NCBI GenBank assembly: GCA_019671005.1
Contig: CM033738.1
Span: forward strand, 17,820,202 to 17,884,201
Length of the DNA: 64,000 nucleotides
Reading direction: 5' to 3'
From: Hibiscus mutabilis
Lineage: Eukaryota; Streptophyta; Magnoliopsida; Malvales; Malvaceae
Under the pieces are notes generated by a model. It was not told the DNA's origin. It saw only the letters and a list, made by a program, of their open reading frames with translations, and made no database searches. The position numbers and the translations under genes are program-made. Positions 33,383 through 46,499 of the stretch are shown here, one piece after another; positions within the stretch are counted from its first letter, which is position 1, and each line of letters opens with the position of its first letter.

Positions 33383-34292
33383 ACGTCCAATTTACTGAAG
33401 ACTGCTCATGCAGAAAACTGGATACGGGATTATTACGGGATTTTGTAAAATTCAGCCCAAAAGCTAACATATAAGGCTTTGGACGAATTAAACTTAGCCC
33501 AATATATTTATTATCATTTAAATTGATGTTTTTAGGGTTTTATATACTTTAAGAACCAGCCACCCAGCCCTTATCAGCTTATCACTTGCCTTATCACCCT
33601 ATTCCTTGCCACACAAGCACAAGGAGTTTAAAGGGTGTTATTTTTTATTATTTTTAATTAGATTAGGTTTTCCTTGTTTTAGTAGAAGTTAAATTACTTT
33701 GTCTATCCTTCACCTATAAAAGGATGAAGCCTCCATCATTGTAAGGGAGATTTTCTTTGATTTATGAAATATTTAGTGAGTTTGTTTTTGCAAGTGCTAA
33801 TTACTTGTGCCTTCGAAGTCTTCTTCAACATAAGTTTGACGAGTTCTTGTGAGGGAGATCATCTTCACACTCTTGCTTGCCTAGATAATCGCGTCTAGGA
33901 GGGTGGGTTAGAGCCGCTTGAGGTTGCTTGCTTAGATAATTGAGTCTAAGAGGGTGCCGAGGACAAAACAACATCAACAATTCGCAAGCCATCTTCATCT
34001 TCAACCTTTACACCATCTTCCATAATTCCATAAACAAAACTGGAATTTTCAGATTTGTTTTACTTATCTCTTTCTCAATCTCTTTTAATCTTTTTTTATA
34101 TTCTTATTTCTTATCATATAATCTTTCATCTTGTCTTTCTTTCTTTAAATTTCCAGCCTTGAATATGAAAATTTCAAGAAAATCCCTTCTCTTTTCTCTT
34201 GAATTTTTAGATCTGCCCAAACTTCCTTGATTGAGTCTAGAGCTCCTAGTTCTTGCAACAACTTGATTGAAGGCTTCCAAATCCAAGATTGC
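33383..34292 (+). repeat. TE1-family LTR fragment
   Basis: It matches 3512-4422, so the first 291 bp of the LTR and its last ~11 bp are missing. The TATA box is at 33715-33723. On the left it is fused directly to the TE8 protease. On the right it passes into GCTCTGGTACCAAATCC and unrelated DNA. No target duplication can be recognised. Confidence 0.85.
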
Positions 34293-35099
34293 TCTGGTAC
34301 CAAATCCAAATCCAAATTCAAGGAGTTCTTCAATTTTGTTGATCCACTTCTCTGTAAAGGCGTGAACAAGTAAGCTCTTCCTATTAGGAGGAACTCTCCT
34401 CACTCTTCAACAAACGAACTCTTCTCATTAGGAGCTCTTCAATCTTTCTTGGTGAGTTCTTATTATGAACTCTGAATTCTTTGTTGGTTGAGCTCTTTTC
34501 ACCGAGAACTCTGGATTTTAGAAATGATGATTCTCCTCTCCTCTGTGGAACAATTATCCTGCAAAAATAAATATCATCAATTAATTCAATTTCAATCTTG
34601 AAGTAACACGAAATATTTTCAATTTCTCGCTTAAAACACTGAGTTCTTTGATGTCATTGCTTTTATGTCTAAGGTATTTTGATTTTTCTATCTGAAGCTC
34701 ATATGGGATCTCATCTCTTGTTTTTCTTCCTCTATTGATCAATTTTTCTGCACCTGCAAAAGTCAAATTTATCACTAATCTTCCAACATTAATTGTAAAA
34801 AAGTACAATTTGGGTATATCATTAAGAAATTTCAAGTGCTTCAACAGGAGACGCTGAAACTATAAATCTTCCTCGTTTGGGCCTGAAGTTGGTCTATCTT
34901 GCTTTCCAATCTGGCAGTTTGAACCATTTCTGTCTTTCTTTCTCCTCTTCTTCTTTTTCTCTTTCTTCTTTTCTCTTTCTTTTTCTCTTTCCTTTTCTTT
35001 TCCTTTTTTCTTTTTTCTTTTTCTTTTTCTCTTTCTCTTTTTCTTTTCCTTTTTTGTTTTTTTGTTTTTTCTCTCTTTTTTGAAACCGATGGCCTAAAA
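34293..35099. other. Noncoding; contains pure pyrimidine tract
   Basis: No gene is seen. CTCTTC/GAACTCT repeats occur near 34370-34530. From 34933 to 35055 the plus strand is pure C/T (123 nt), i.e. a purine-only strand on the minus side. This may belong to the decayed minus-strand Ogre. Confidence 0.55.
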
Positions 35100-35635
35100 G
35101 ATTAATATTTCTGCTAATATCATGTCCCGCTGTCTTATTGCGATAACATTCGAAAAGTTCTCATCATTTCCAAAGGTATCGGCCCGAAAGACTTATCATT
35201 ATGCTCGAAAGACTTAATGATGACTTTAAGGATTTAGAATTGTAATGCATTTCTTTTCATGTGCACACAATCACATCACTCCCGAAGGTGATGAACCAAA
35301 GGATTTAACATCATGCCCAAAGGACTTATTGACGACTTGAAGGATTTAGAATTGTAATACACTTCCTTTCCTGTGCAAACAATTACATCACTCCCGAAGG
35401 TGATGGCCCGAAGGACTTAATGACGACCCGAAGGATTTAATATCATGCCCGAAGGACTTACCGATGACCCGAAGAATTTAGAACTGTAATGCAGTTCCTT
35501 TCCTATGCACACAATCACATCACTCCCGAAGGTGATGACCCGAAGGACTTAACATCATGCCCAATGGATTTACTGATGACCCGAAGGATTTAGAATTGTA
35601 ATGCACTTCCATTCTTGTGCAAACAATTAGAAAAT
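35100..35635. repeat. Tandem array A, unit about 112-132 bp
   Basis: Units start with TYACATCACTCCC at 35271, 35383 and 35515, plus a diverged first copy before 35271. Each contains several CCGAAGGACTTA/CCGAAGGATTTA submotifs. Confidence 0.7.
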
Positions 35636-36300
35636 CTTTGCTGAAATTCGCCTCTGCAAACGGATTGAAATCTTTGCTGAGATCCGCCTCTTCAAACGGA
35701 TTGAAATCTTTGTTGAGATCTGTCTCTTCAAATGGACTGAAATATTTGCTGAAATCCACCTCTTTAAACGAATTGAAATCTTTGCTAGGATCCGTCTCTT
35801 CAAACGGATTGAAATCTTTGCTGAAATCCACATCTATAAACGAATTGAAATCTTTGCTGGGATCCGTCTCTTCAAACGAATTGAAATCTTTGCTAAAATC
35901 CACCTCTTTAAACAGAATCTTTTACTAAAATCTGCTTCTACAAATAGAATGTCTTGCTAAAACCTACCTCTACAAACAGAATGTCTTGCTAAAATATGAT
36001 TCTGTAGATAGAATATTTGTTGAAATCTGCCTTTAAACAAAATATCCTACTAAAATCCACCTCTGTAAGCAAAATACTTGTTGAAATCTACTTTTGCAAA
36101 CAGAGCCTCTTACTGAAATCTGCCTCTGTAAGCAGGATATTTGTTGAAATCCTTCTTTGCTAACGAAATATCTTAAGATCCACCTTTGCAAATTGAATAT
36201 TTTATAGAAATCCACCTTTGTAATCAAAATATCTTGAGATCCGCTTCTACAGACGAAGTTTTTTGTTGAAATCTACCTCTGTAAGCGGAATGTCTTGAAA
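35636..36300. repeat. Tandem array B, 36-bp minisatellite
   Basis: About eight units of 36 bp run from 35641 to 35925 (consensus start ATTGAAATCTTTGCTGAGAT), then more irregular copies to about 36300. Because 36 is a multiple of three, both strands stay open. The plus strand gives a 12-residue repeat around SNGLKSLLRS, the minus strand one around KDFNPFEETDPS. Confidence 0.8.
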
Positions 36301-36339
36301 CCTTTGCCTGCAAACAAAAAATCATGAATTAATATATTT

Positions 36340-36690
36340 GCTTTCTCACAAACACAATTGTAATATTTTCTAGATCTATTTCTCAAAGATCTATGCTCGC
36401 TCGTTGTCGGATTTTCTCCTCCGAGATTTTTGTTCATTTCTTGCTGGATCTTTCTCTTCAAGATTTTCTTAACTAGATCTTTTCTCTGAAATCTCTGCTC
36501 ATTCTTGCTTGAATCTATTTCTTTTGGATCTTTATTCATTCTTAATTGGATCTTTTTCCCCAAGATCTTTGCTCGTTTCTGCTTGGATCTACCTTTTCAA
36601 GATCTTTATTCTTTTTAACTGGATCTTTTTCTGAAATCTCTGCTCATTCTTGCTTGGATTTTCTCTTCCAAAACTCAAAGCTATTGATCT
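36340..36690. repeat. Tandem array C, degenerate GGATCT/AGATCT repeats
   Basis: The array repeats CTTGGATCTNNNTTTTCAAG and AGATCTTTGCTCATTCTT at roughly 55-65 bp. Copies are diverged. Confidence 0.6.
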
Positions 36691-37424
36691 TCGCCTTTCC
36701 TTGATTGAATCTACAAATTCCTGCCAAAGTATGCAAAAATGCTTTGAATATATGAATTATCATGCTCCTATTTATGGATGCCTGACTATATGATGTATAA
36801 ATGTTGTCAATTGAGGATCACTTGGATAAACTTTCATCTGCCGGGGAGCTCCAAATTTCTTCGCTTCATTTTTCATCAAAACCTCTTCTTCCAACAGCAT
36901 AACCCATCTTACACTCAGGTTCAATCTTCAGGATCTCTACATCTTTTGCTCTAAAGCACCTTTTTAGGTTTTCACTTTAGATTTTCTTTTTCTTCTCAAG
37001 GCGCCTTTTCAGGTTTTCACCTTGGTTTTCTTTCTTTTCTTTTTTTTTTCTTTTTTGCAACAATGTTTTCTTTTATTCATTCTGATGATACTTTCTTTGC
37101 CTTCATGGATCAAGCACATTGACCTCTTTTTACCGCATCTCACCATGCATTTCTCAGAATTTGAACACTAGGGATCACTCTTTTCTTAAAAAGCTGCTCT
37201 TGCTATATCTTCATTCAGCTTTTTTGACAAAATTCTTCCTTATAGCTCTAAAAGAGATCATGATTCACTGTGGTTCTAGCTTGTAGATCTTGTTTATCAG
37301 CATGTGATATTCTGTAAGGTTCTTTTTGCAACATTGCCCCATTCAGGCATGTCTTTAACTGCTATCTTTTCTCACATTCACTTTGTTTTCTTACTTTTGA
37401 ACCGTAAACACCTTCAACGGATTG
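36691..37424. other. Noncoding, pyrimidine-rich
   Basis: No gene is seen. A short near-duplication occurs at 36955-37030 (TTTTTAGGTTTTCACTTTAG and TTTTCAGGTTTTCACCTTGG). DNA matching the right flank of the solo LTR shows this is one continuous host sequence, probably the interior of the minus-strand Ogre. Confidence 0.45.
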
Positions 37425-37429
37425 ATTTG
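37425..37429. repeat. Target-site duplication ATTTG (left)
   Basis: ATTTG precedes the solo LTR and is repeated directly after it at 40924-40928. Confidence 0.85.
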
Positions 37430-40400
37430 TGTAACCCCCTCAACCCGACCTAGTCGCAAGACCGAACCGAGCAAGCTACATTAGGTTTACCGAGGTAAAT
37501 CGTGAAGATGAAACTCAAAACACTACCATTTTTTTCTTTTATCTTATCTAGAGGCATAATTATTAACCTGCATGTACATACTAATCATAAGTGTAAACTC
37601 AACTCAATCGGGCATCGAATTGACATCCAATTGAACACTATTACAAAACAAGGACCAAAATATAATTTCCACAAGTTTAAGGGTCCAATTAACAAATTAA
37701 GTTTACCAATCACAATTAAGTTCATTTCATGCAAGCTCATAAATTTTCATCGCAATTAGATCACCAGAACACACTCAATTTATCATTCAAACATTTAGGG
37801 ACCAAATTGTAAATCTGCAAAACTATAAGGACTTACCTAAAATTTGATTTACCAATCTTCAATTAGTCATGTTTCATGCATACATGTCAAATTTAAGCTT
37901 AAAACAACCATCCAAACTCATTCAATTACATACACAACATCTAGGGACCAAACTGCAAGATTTCAAAGCTTAAATCGAACATATAACCGAAATAACGGTC
38001 CTTGGTTTCGGTACATGGGTTTCCGGATCGATACGGGGCCAAATTATATTAGAGGTTTTTAACGTGGTTTTGAAACCAGGCCTCCAGAACTTAAAACGCA
38101 TACCGGTACGACTCCCCGCATACCGTACCCCATAGCCAATTTTGGCATACAGGTTTCGAAACTGGGGGCCAAGTTTCGAAACCTCTAGGCCTGGAATAAT
38201 AATTTTAACTGGTTTTTCATCCCTTTATGATTTTCGAAACACTCATACATGCTTTAAACATATATCCAACATATTCAAGGATCGAACCACATCAAAGTAT
38301 CACAGATTCAACATCGATTCATGGCATCTTGCATCAAATTAAAATCTATAGGCATGCTTCCTAGAAATCAATCAAGCAATGCATGAAACTTCAAACCATC
38401 ACCAAAACACGTTATAATGGCCATACAATTCAAGAGCAACTAAACAAACTTGCTCGAAGAGAGAGTTAAGAACCATCTCCCGAATCATCAACGGAAACTC
38501 CATTGCCCTTATTACTTATAGTCTAATTCCAAAAACATACTTTGATTACCAAGTCTTGTTGAGATCCCTTGCTTCCCGCTTCCTCGCAAACCTTTAGTTC
38601 TCTGCATTGATGGACAAAGGGAGCGTAAGCATACTAGGCTTAGTGAGGAGTGGTCAAAAACAAGACACCATCAATGCATTTAAAACCATTTCCACCAACA
38701 CTATGAAATTCCCATTTCAAACCATATTTATCATCATATAAAACGTCATGCCTTTAAAACCATGCACTTTAACACTTTCAAAACTAGCATATTTAACAAT
38801 ATGCAACATGTATCATTAACCAACAGCAAATCCCATTGCTAACCTCAATTTAAGCCTTCACATGCATAAAACCATATGCAAAGCTTAAAGAGTAAACATG
38901 TATATAAATCACACTATACGACATAAACCTTTCAATGATACATTAACAATTATATTGGCTTACAAGTGATCATTAAACAAGTCTATTAACAAAAGATTTC
39001 ATCGGATACACTGATTCAACAAGTGTTAACCCAACACTTCAAGCCATCTAAACTAGAATGGCGATACAATCACAATCGCGGTACAATAACAACCAGGTAC
39101 ACTCTCAACCCATAGGGATACCAATCCCTCTCATCGGTTAGATGCTTAACCCACTAACGGGAGTTTTTGGTACCGTATAACCCCTCAACCATTAGGGTAC
39201 TAGGATGGAGTATTCGATACACCATATAAACCCCTCAACATCCAAGGTGAGTTATTTACAGTGCACCCAATCCTATGGCCGGCCAACTATATCCGATAAC
39301 AATTTTAAAACCACATCACTTGCCAATATAATTAACCATTTTCCATTTACCTCACTGTTTTACAAGCATTCCCAAACCATTTTCCAAAGCAACATCACAT
39401 GCTTTAAACAGAAGTATAAACCACATACTTACAAGGATCACTTACCATGTGCATCCTTCAACATTTCATACTTAAAAACAGTATATCAAATACTTTAAAA
39501 CATGCTTAAACAGTAGGTAACATGGAAATTAAAACAAGTGCATAAAACCATTTCAAACTAGCACGACCGAGATAGATATCCACTTTATACTTACTTTCGA
39601 GTCTAGGTAAGCATTTCAAGCTCTACCATAACTCCCAAAACTCTGTTTCCAAAACATCAAAACACTTTAAACCACGTTTTCACTCACTGATACACGAAAC
39701 ATCGATTTGCCGATGCGAAAATAAGCGTTCGAAGCCTCCAAAGCCTCCCTGATCACTTCTGGATCCATCTCCCCTATTTTAACCAGATTACAACAGAGGA
39801 TTAATGCATCTCCATGCATTTAAAACACTACAACAATAGATCCTCACGAAGTCACACATTCACCTCACAATTACCCAATCACAACAACCGAAAACACCAT
39901 CTAATCCTTTCCAAACACAACCCAGCCACAACCTATCAATCTAACACCACTTTTATCATCAAATAACATCTAAAAACAGAATCAAAACTACCTAACACCT
40001 CCAGCAACCAAACAGCCACCACAACTCCACAAAAACACAATTCTAACAACCTAAACAATTAGAGATTCAAGAGTTTCGGGATTCCATTGTTAAAAACGAC
40101 TTATCAACATTATTATAAATCCACAATATGTTTAAAATCAATCTACATCATTGGAAAATAGATCCAATTCGGATCTTTTGCTATTTCATCAATTTTACCC
40201 AATTAAATTAATTAATTCAATATAAAAACACAAAATCAGATTATAAACCATAAATCAAGGATCAAATACTTGGGAATATCATTAAAGAACCATTCAATAG
40301 AGGAGATCACAGACCTTACCCCTATTGTGTGATTTCTCCCTCAATTGGCTTGTTTAAAGCTAGGAAAACACAAGATTTCAATAAGGTTTTGTAAATCAAA

Positions 40401-40923
40401 GTTAAATAATCAATTATAGATCAAGAATCTAAGTAAAAAGGATCCCTCACCTCTGTTTTTTGATGAAAAATCGAGTGTTTGGCAGAAAAGAAGTGGAGAG
40501 AAAAGTTACGTCAATTTTCATTAAAACCAAATAACTAACTTTAATATCTAAAATCCCTTTTAATTAACTTTTAAAACACATGTTAAAATGATTTAATTGA
40601 AGGGAGAAATCACCAGCAAAAACTTGGTAAGATATCTCCTTAAGGATTCTAAGAATTTGACCCTTTTCATTTTAGTCACTTTAAAAACAGTTTTCAAAAA
40701 TTGCATTTTGGTCACTAGCCAAAATGTCATACCTCCAAATCTCATTTTCCAAAATTGATTCCACAAATATTAAGCATATATTAAAACATGATTTTTAACC
40801 ATTTTTCCATATTTTTATCTCATAAAAAATATACGGTCTCGAATCAGACTCGAATCTTTAACCCAATCTACCAGACCGTCTAACAAACCTCAAAAGCGTT
40901 AGGCCCAAAATCGGGGCGTTACA
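37430..40923 (-). mobile_element. Solo LTR of the TE2 family (3494 bp)
   Basis: It begins TGTAACCCCCTC, ends GGGGCGTTACA and is flanked by ATTTG on both sides, so this is a complete LTR without an interior. It arose by recombination between the two LTRs of one element. Orientation follows TE2, whose PBS-side LTR edge also reads TGTAACCCCC on the plus strand. A TACCGATAC-type cluster is at 37990-38160. No gene is seen inside. Confidence 0.92.
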
Positions 40924-41579
40924 ATTTGACTGCATCTTTACCTCTAAAAATGTCTCACATTCTCTCTTTTTGCCCCATAATGTGTCATTTTCTTGTAGCT
41001 TTTATTTGAATGTTGTTGACACTCTGAGTTGTGTCTTTTCCTTGCCATACTTTTCATCATTAAACAAGTATCAAGGCCACCTCCTGTTCTGCCTGTACTT
41101 AAAGGATTAGTACATCATATTAAAACCCACAAAATCCTTTGCTTTTCTTGTATCTAATCAATTTATTTGCAATATGCTTGTTGAAAAGATAAGTGAATGG
41201 CTCAAAATATTAGTTTACTAGATTTGAGAAATTGTAATAATTTAATAAGTCATGGCAAACAATCAAAAATCAAGATTAGGCCCCCTAAATATCAAGTGTA
41301 ACAGAGCCTTCGAATCAATATGCAAAGATCAACTGCAATGTGACTTATTTTAAGTTAGTAGACTTCAGAGAGAAACATTTCCATACACCTAATTCTATCC
41401 CATTTAAGGTGGCACTCTTTACCTCACTAACTCACCATGCCCAATCCTTCCCTCTTTTCTGATCTCGATCAAGCATTAGAAGTCTGGAAGTCCTTGAAGA
41501 AAGGTTAACCCTAATAAGCGGGATGTATTTTGAAGACAAACTCATCTTGCTCTAATGCCCGAATATGGTCAAAATGGTC
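40446..41579. repeat. 1.13-kb tandem duplication, copy 1
   Basis: This copy contains the last 478 bp of the solo LTR plus 656 bp of flank. It is repeated at 41650-42783 with period 1204 bp and only scattered differences. Confidence 0.92.
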
Positions 41580-41649
41580 GTCCTAAAAGTAAGTGAGATG
41601 CTTGCATAGGGATAACACCACACCAAACGTCATCACAATATTTACCCAC

Positions 41650-42783
41650 CTCACCTCTGTTTTTTGATGAAAAATCGAGTGTTTGGCAGAAAAGAAGTGG
41701 AGAGAAAAGTTACGTCAATTTTCATTAAAACCAAATAACTAACTTTAATATCTAAAATCCATTTTAATTAACTTTTAAAACACATGTTAAAATGATTTAA
41801 TTGAAGGGAGAAATCACCAGCAAAAACTTGGTAAAATAGCTCCTTAAGGATTCTAAGAATTTGACCCTTTTCATTTTAGTCACTTTAAAAACAGTTTTCA
41901 AAAATTACATTTTGGTCACTAGCCAAAATGTCATACCTCCAAATCTCATTTTCCAAAATTGATTCCACCAATATTAAGCATATATTAAAACATGATTTTT
42001 AACCATTTTCCATGTTTTTATCTCATCAAAAAATATACGGTCCCGAATCAGACTCGAATCTCTAACCTGATCTACCAGACCGTCTAACAAACCTCAAAAG
42101 CGCTAGGCCCAAAATCGGGGCGTTACAATTTGACTGCATCTTTACCTCTAAAAATGTCTCACGCTCTCTCTTTTTGCCCCATAATGTGTCATTTTCTTGT
42201 AGCTTTTATTTGAATGTTGTTGACACTCTGAGTTGTGTCTTTTCCTTGCCATACTTTTCATCATTAAACAAGTATCAAGGCCACCTCCTGTTCTGCCTGC
42301 ACTTAAAGGATTAGTACATCATATTAAAACCCACGAAATCCTTTGCTTTTCTTGTATCTAATCAATTTATTTGCAATATGCTTGTTGAAAAGATAAGTGA
42401 ATGGCTCAAAATATTAGTTTACTAGATTTGATAAATTGTAATAATTTAATAAGTCATGGAAAACAATCAAAAATCAAGATTAGGCCCCCTAAATATCAAG
42501 TGTAACAGAGCCTTCGAATCAATCTGCAAAGATCAACTGCAATGTGACTTATTTTAAGTTAGTAGACTTCAGAGAGAAACATTTCCATACACCTAATTCT
42601 ATCCCATTTAAGGTGGCACTCTTTACCTCACTAACTCACCATGGCCAATCCTTCCCTCTTTTCTGATCTCGATCAAGCATTAGAAGTCTGGAAGTCCTTG
42701 AAGAAAGGTTAACCCTAATAAGCGGGATGTATTTTGAAGACAAACTCATCTTGCTCTAATGCCCGAATATGGTCAAAATGGTC
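41650..42783. repeat. 1.13-kb tandem duplication, copy 2
   Basis: It includes a second copy of the LTR end (GGGGCGTTACA then ATTTG near 42117-42132). A 70-bp spacer (41580-41649) separates the copies and is not repeated. Copy 1 passes into this spacer, copy 2 into flanking DNA. Confidence 0.92.
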
Positions 42784-45700
42784 TTTTGAGGCTTGTAATG
42801 TAGGCTATGGTTCACGGCTGCCAAAGAAAGGATATATAGGCTCAAATAAATACTTAAGGGTAATGAAACCAAGGATCATTTCTTCCATGCGAAATATCAT
42901 TTTTGCACTGATCTGACTCTGTTCCGGTGAAATGCTCATTTCTTTTTTCTTTTTCATTTTTATTTTCTTTTTTATTTGTGTGGATCACTTTAGACTGCTC
43001 ATTCTAGTTTTTCACCCTAGAGTTCATTTCCTTTCCTTGAAATCAATCCTCCACTGCTCATTTAGATAGAGACTTGTTGAATGGAAGATCTCACATAAAT
43101 ATTACTTTTCTTTTGCACTTTCCAGCTTTAGTGCTTTTTCTCAGTCGCTTCAACTGGATTCAACTGACTTTTGAATACAAACTCCCACTATTTATTTTTC
43201 TTTATTCTTTTTTTGACTAAATTCAGAGTACCCTTCTTCTTTCATCCTACTTTTCTGGCATTTTGTGTTTGATATATTCACTTTTTGTTTCTTTTGCCCC
43301 CGATTCACAAGGCATTACTATCATAGCATGATCAAAAATCGAATAGTTTCCACTTGCAAACAAACTTTCATCCTCTTTGCCCCTAGTGTGGGGGTGATCC
43401 TTGGTTTGGGTTGAATCCAAAGAAAATCATCAAGCTCAAGGGGGAAAACAAATGATATTTTTCTTATTTTCTTTCTTTGTGAAGGGAGATGAAGGAATGC
43501 CAAATGTCCTCCCATATTTGGATATCTTCGAAGAAAAGCCGTCTTCAGGGGAATGATGTTTTGGGTTTCACTTCATTCAAAGACCTTAGCCAACAATGCT
43601 TGAGAGGCAATTCACTCAAAATTTGTATTTGGAATTTTCCCGTAATTCCTGAACACTCATTAATGTCTTTTCATTGGCCTAAATAAACTAGAAGAGAGTC
43701 ACATTTTGAAGCCGATCTCTGAATTTGATTCAAGGTCACTCTTTCAATTAATATCCAAGGACCTGAGAGAGAAAAATGTTATTGAAGATATATACATATA
43801 TGTATGGGAGAACAAAAACTAACCCATAATAAAGAATGAATGAAATATTAAAAGAATCAAAGAATACAAAATGTTTTCCATTTGAGAAACATATATAGGA
43901 AACAAGCATCATGAACAAATAAATCGAAATAGCCTCCCTTACAAAGGACCCCCAATACTCGCCGGCAAAAGCAATTGGGATGATTCAGGGTATTACTCTA
44001 CAACGGTCCTAAAATTACAGACAGATCTCCTGTGGTTCACTGTTGACCATTAAGCAAGGAAGACCTGAGTTAATTTTGGTCACTCTGCTTCTATCATCAA
44101 TTCTTTATTTTCCTTCAACATTTCAAAGACATGCCCATTCTTGTTCATACTCTGATGCTCTCATTTTTCTGAACATATTTTTAATTCTTCGGGGATCAAA
44201 TTCCTCAATGTCACTCCACTGGTCTCTTGCCATATTAAGTTTGCCTCACCTTCATTATTTAGGGCGAACAAATGCCCCAAGTCCTCGGACATTTTAAGTT
44301 TTGAACTTTCATCAAGTTCATCTTTAATTTTACAGAACCATCAAAACTCCGTGGTAAAACTTGTTAATCTCCTGAACTGACTGATATGAGTATTTCATCA
44401 TCATCATGACCTCTGATAGGCAATTTTTCCTGAATGAAGAAATACCAGCTGAAAATAATTGCCCCATACTCAGTCATATCATTCCTATGAGTGGTTGAAC
44501 ATTCACAACCATGGCCTTACATTTTGAAATCATCTATGAAACAACCCAAGAGAATCTTTGGGCTTGAAGTAACAGAGTTGATTTCATATACTACTTTTAG
44601 AGATAATTCTTGCAAGTTGTACCCCCTTGATACATAGACATGAACGAGACAAACTTCAAAACTCCAAACCATCCTGGAAGCATTCATTCTGGATCTCTGA
44701 CTAACCTACTTCTTGATGTTCTCCATTAAGGGCCTACACTTCTAGGTAGCACATTCTGGTTTCTCATGTGAAACTTGCAAATATTATTGGGATCATATCA
44801 TGGGCAGATAGGCTTGACTTCTTCTTCACTTGCCTAGGGGTAAGATCCTGAACATTGGTAAATCTAAAATGGGCATTTCAAAATAATCAAAATTTGCATT
44901 TATCCGAAGAATCTTCTATGATAGACCTGATAAGTCAGTTTACCTTTTTCTCGCACGACCTCAGGGAGTCCAATCATTGTATTCATTCACTTCTTTCTCT
45001 CTTTTCGCTTGACATTTTTAGCACTTGCTTTCTGAACACTCCAATTACATTTTCTCCAATTAGGGTATTACTTTTAAAGCTACATATTTTAATAGCTGGT
45101 CTTTAGTGTTAGCTTCCATAATCTCCTAGTTCAGAAAATTTGAATTTGCAGCTTGAAAATGTAGCAATCATCAATGTCTCAATCATAACTCACAACAGTC
45201 TGGATATTGTAACAACTTAATTAATAGGGCTCTGATAATTTCTCATGATATGGCGAAGCTTCAAGCATTTTGAAATGTGTCTCACGACAGAAAACATGAA
45301 TGAGATCCAGTTTAGATTTGGACTTTCCACTCACATGAGCATCTAATCTTGGAACTTTTTTGGTTAAGAAAATATTGCAGAAAAGATACCAAAATATTAC
45401 TCTGACTCTAATAAACCTCGGACTGCAATGAGTTATTCACAAAGATTTGTTATAACTTCTGTCATTTTGCTTTTATCTCAACTACTTTAGCAACTGCTAG
45501 TCTTCGATTGAACTGGACTATTTTCTTTCGAAACATAAATACTCAGTCCTGATGAGACCAAAAACGTCAACGGGACCATTATTTGAAAATGATTTTGTAC
45601 AGAATAGAGTCACAAATCTGAACATGACATTGGATAGGAATAATTGTCTCCCCTTTTTACTGAACTCTTTAGTTTCTTTTTCTTGTATCTGTATTCTGCG

Positions 45701-46499
45701 CCTCTTGCAATCAACTCCTTTGTGAGCAAACTTCAATCTTCAACTAACCCTGGCATTCATTGTTTTAGAGAAAGACTCTTCTGCCTTTCGTCTCTGTTGG
45801 GACCATTATGTCATCTGGCTCTCACTAAACCATTGATCGACAAGACTTTTGGCTAAACTCCAGATTTTGAATTCATTCACTCTTCCTATGCTTGTCCACT
45901 GAGCTTCATTCATTTTAGTATTTTCAAAATCCTCCGGTGCCTCCAAGTCAAGCACTCCATTGTTCTCATTATAATCTAAACTCAAGTTTTCTGGATTCTG
46001 TATAAATGCCCCTAGCCATATTGATCTGAACTTACTCATCATTTTTTTGACTTTTTGTTTTCATTTCTCTCTTTTTTGACTCTCTTTTTCTGACTTTATT
46101 TCTTTTTCGACTCACTTTTTTACTCTCTTTTTTTATCTTTCTCTTTTTTTGCTTGTAGAGTCCTTTCAGACTGAACCCTTATGTGAGATGAATTTCTATC
46201 TTGATTACCCCTGTTGGTGCTTTATCTAGGATCCTTTTTTTTGACCTTTCTAACTCCAAGCAAAGTGGTAGCTAATATTCCATCTCGTTCTCGGACTGAT
46301 CAGCCTCTTTCTTCATTCGATCCAATTGGTCCTCAACAGCCTTTGAAGCTGTTCATCCTTAACAGATTTGTTACATATGCTTCTCAAAATGCAATGTTAC
46401 TTAAAAAAAATGCAATACCTTAAACAAAAGTTCAATTTTTATTTTATATAATGTTTAAATGATGAATGCATGAATGCATGAGGTATCGATTTCAAGAAT
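42784..46499 (-). other. Decayed interior of a minus-strand Ogre, no readable gene
   Basis: No reliable protein motif is found on either strand. There are many T-rich and TTTTTGACTCTC-like stretches (especially 46030-46150). An open minus stretch at 45806-46042 (LDLEAPEDFENTKMNEAQ) has an acidic character like the gag-RT spacer of Ogre elements, but I cannot place it. Assignment to the Ogre rests on continuity with the LTR/PBS at 48201-51079. Confidence 0.4.

Noticed and set aside
34291..34302. Inverted primer-binding-like GCTCTGGTACCA
   Set aside because: One mismatch to the inverse PBS, but no LTR edge starting TG lies next to it, so it is probably chance.
35100..36690. CRISPR-like array
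   Set aside because: Units are direct tandem repeats without unique spacers, in a plant transposon setting.
43000..45800. Several 60-84 codon open frames on both strands
   Set aside because: Compositionally biased T-rich DNA without family features. I could not read gag or pol motifs there.
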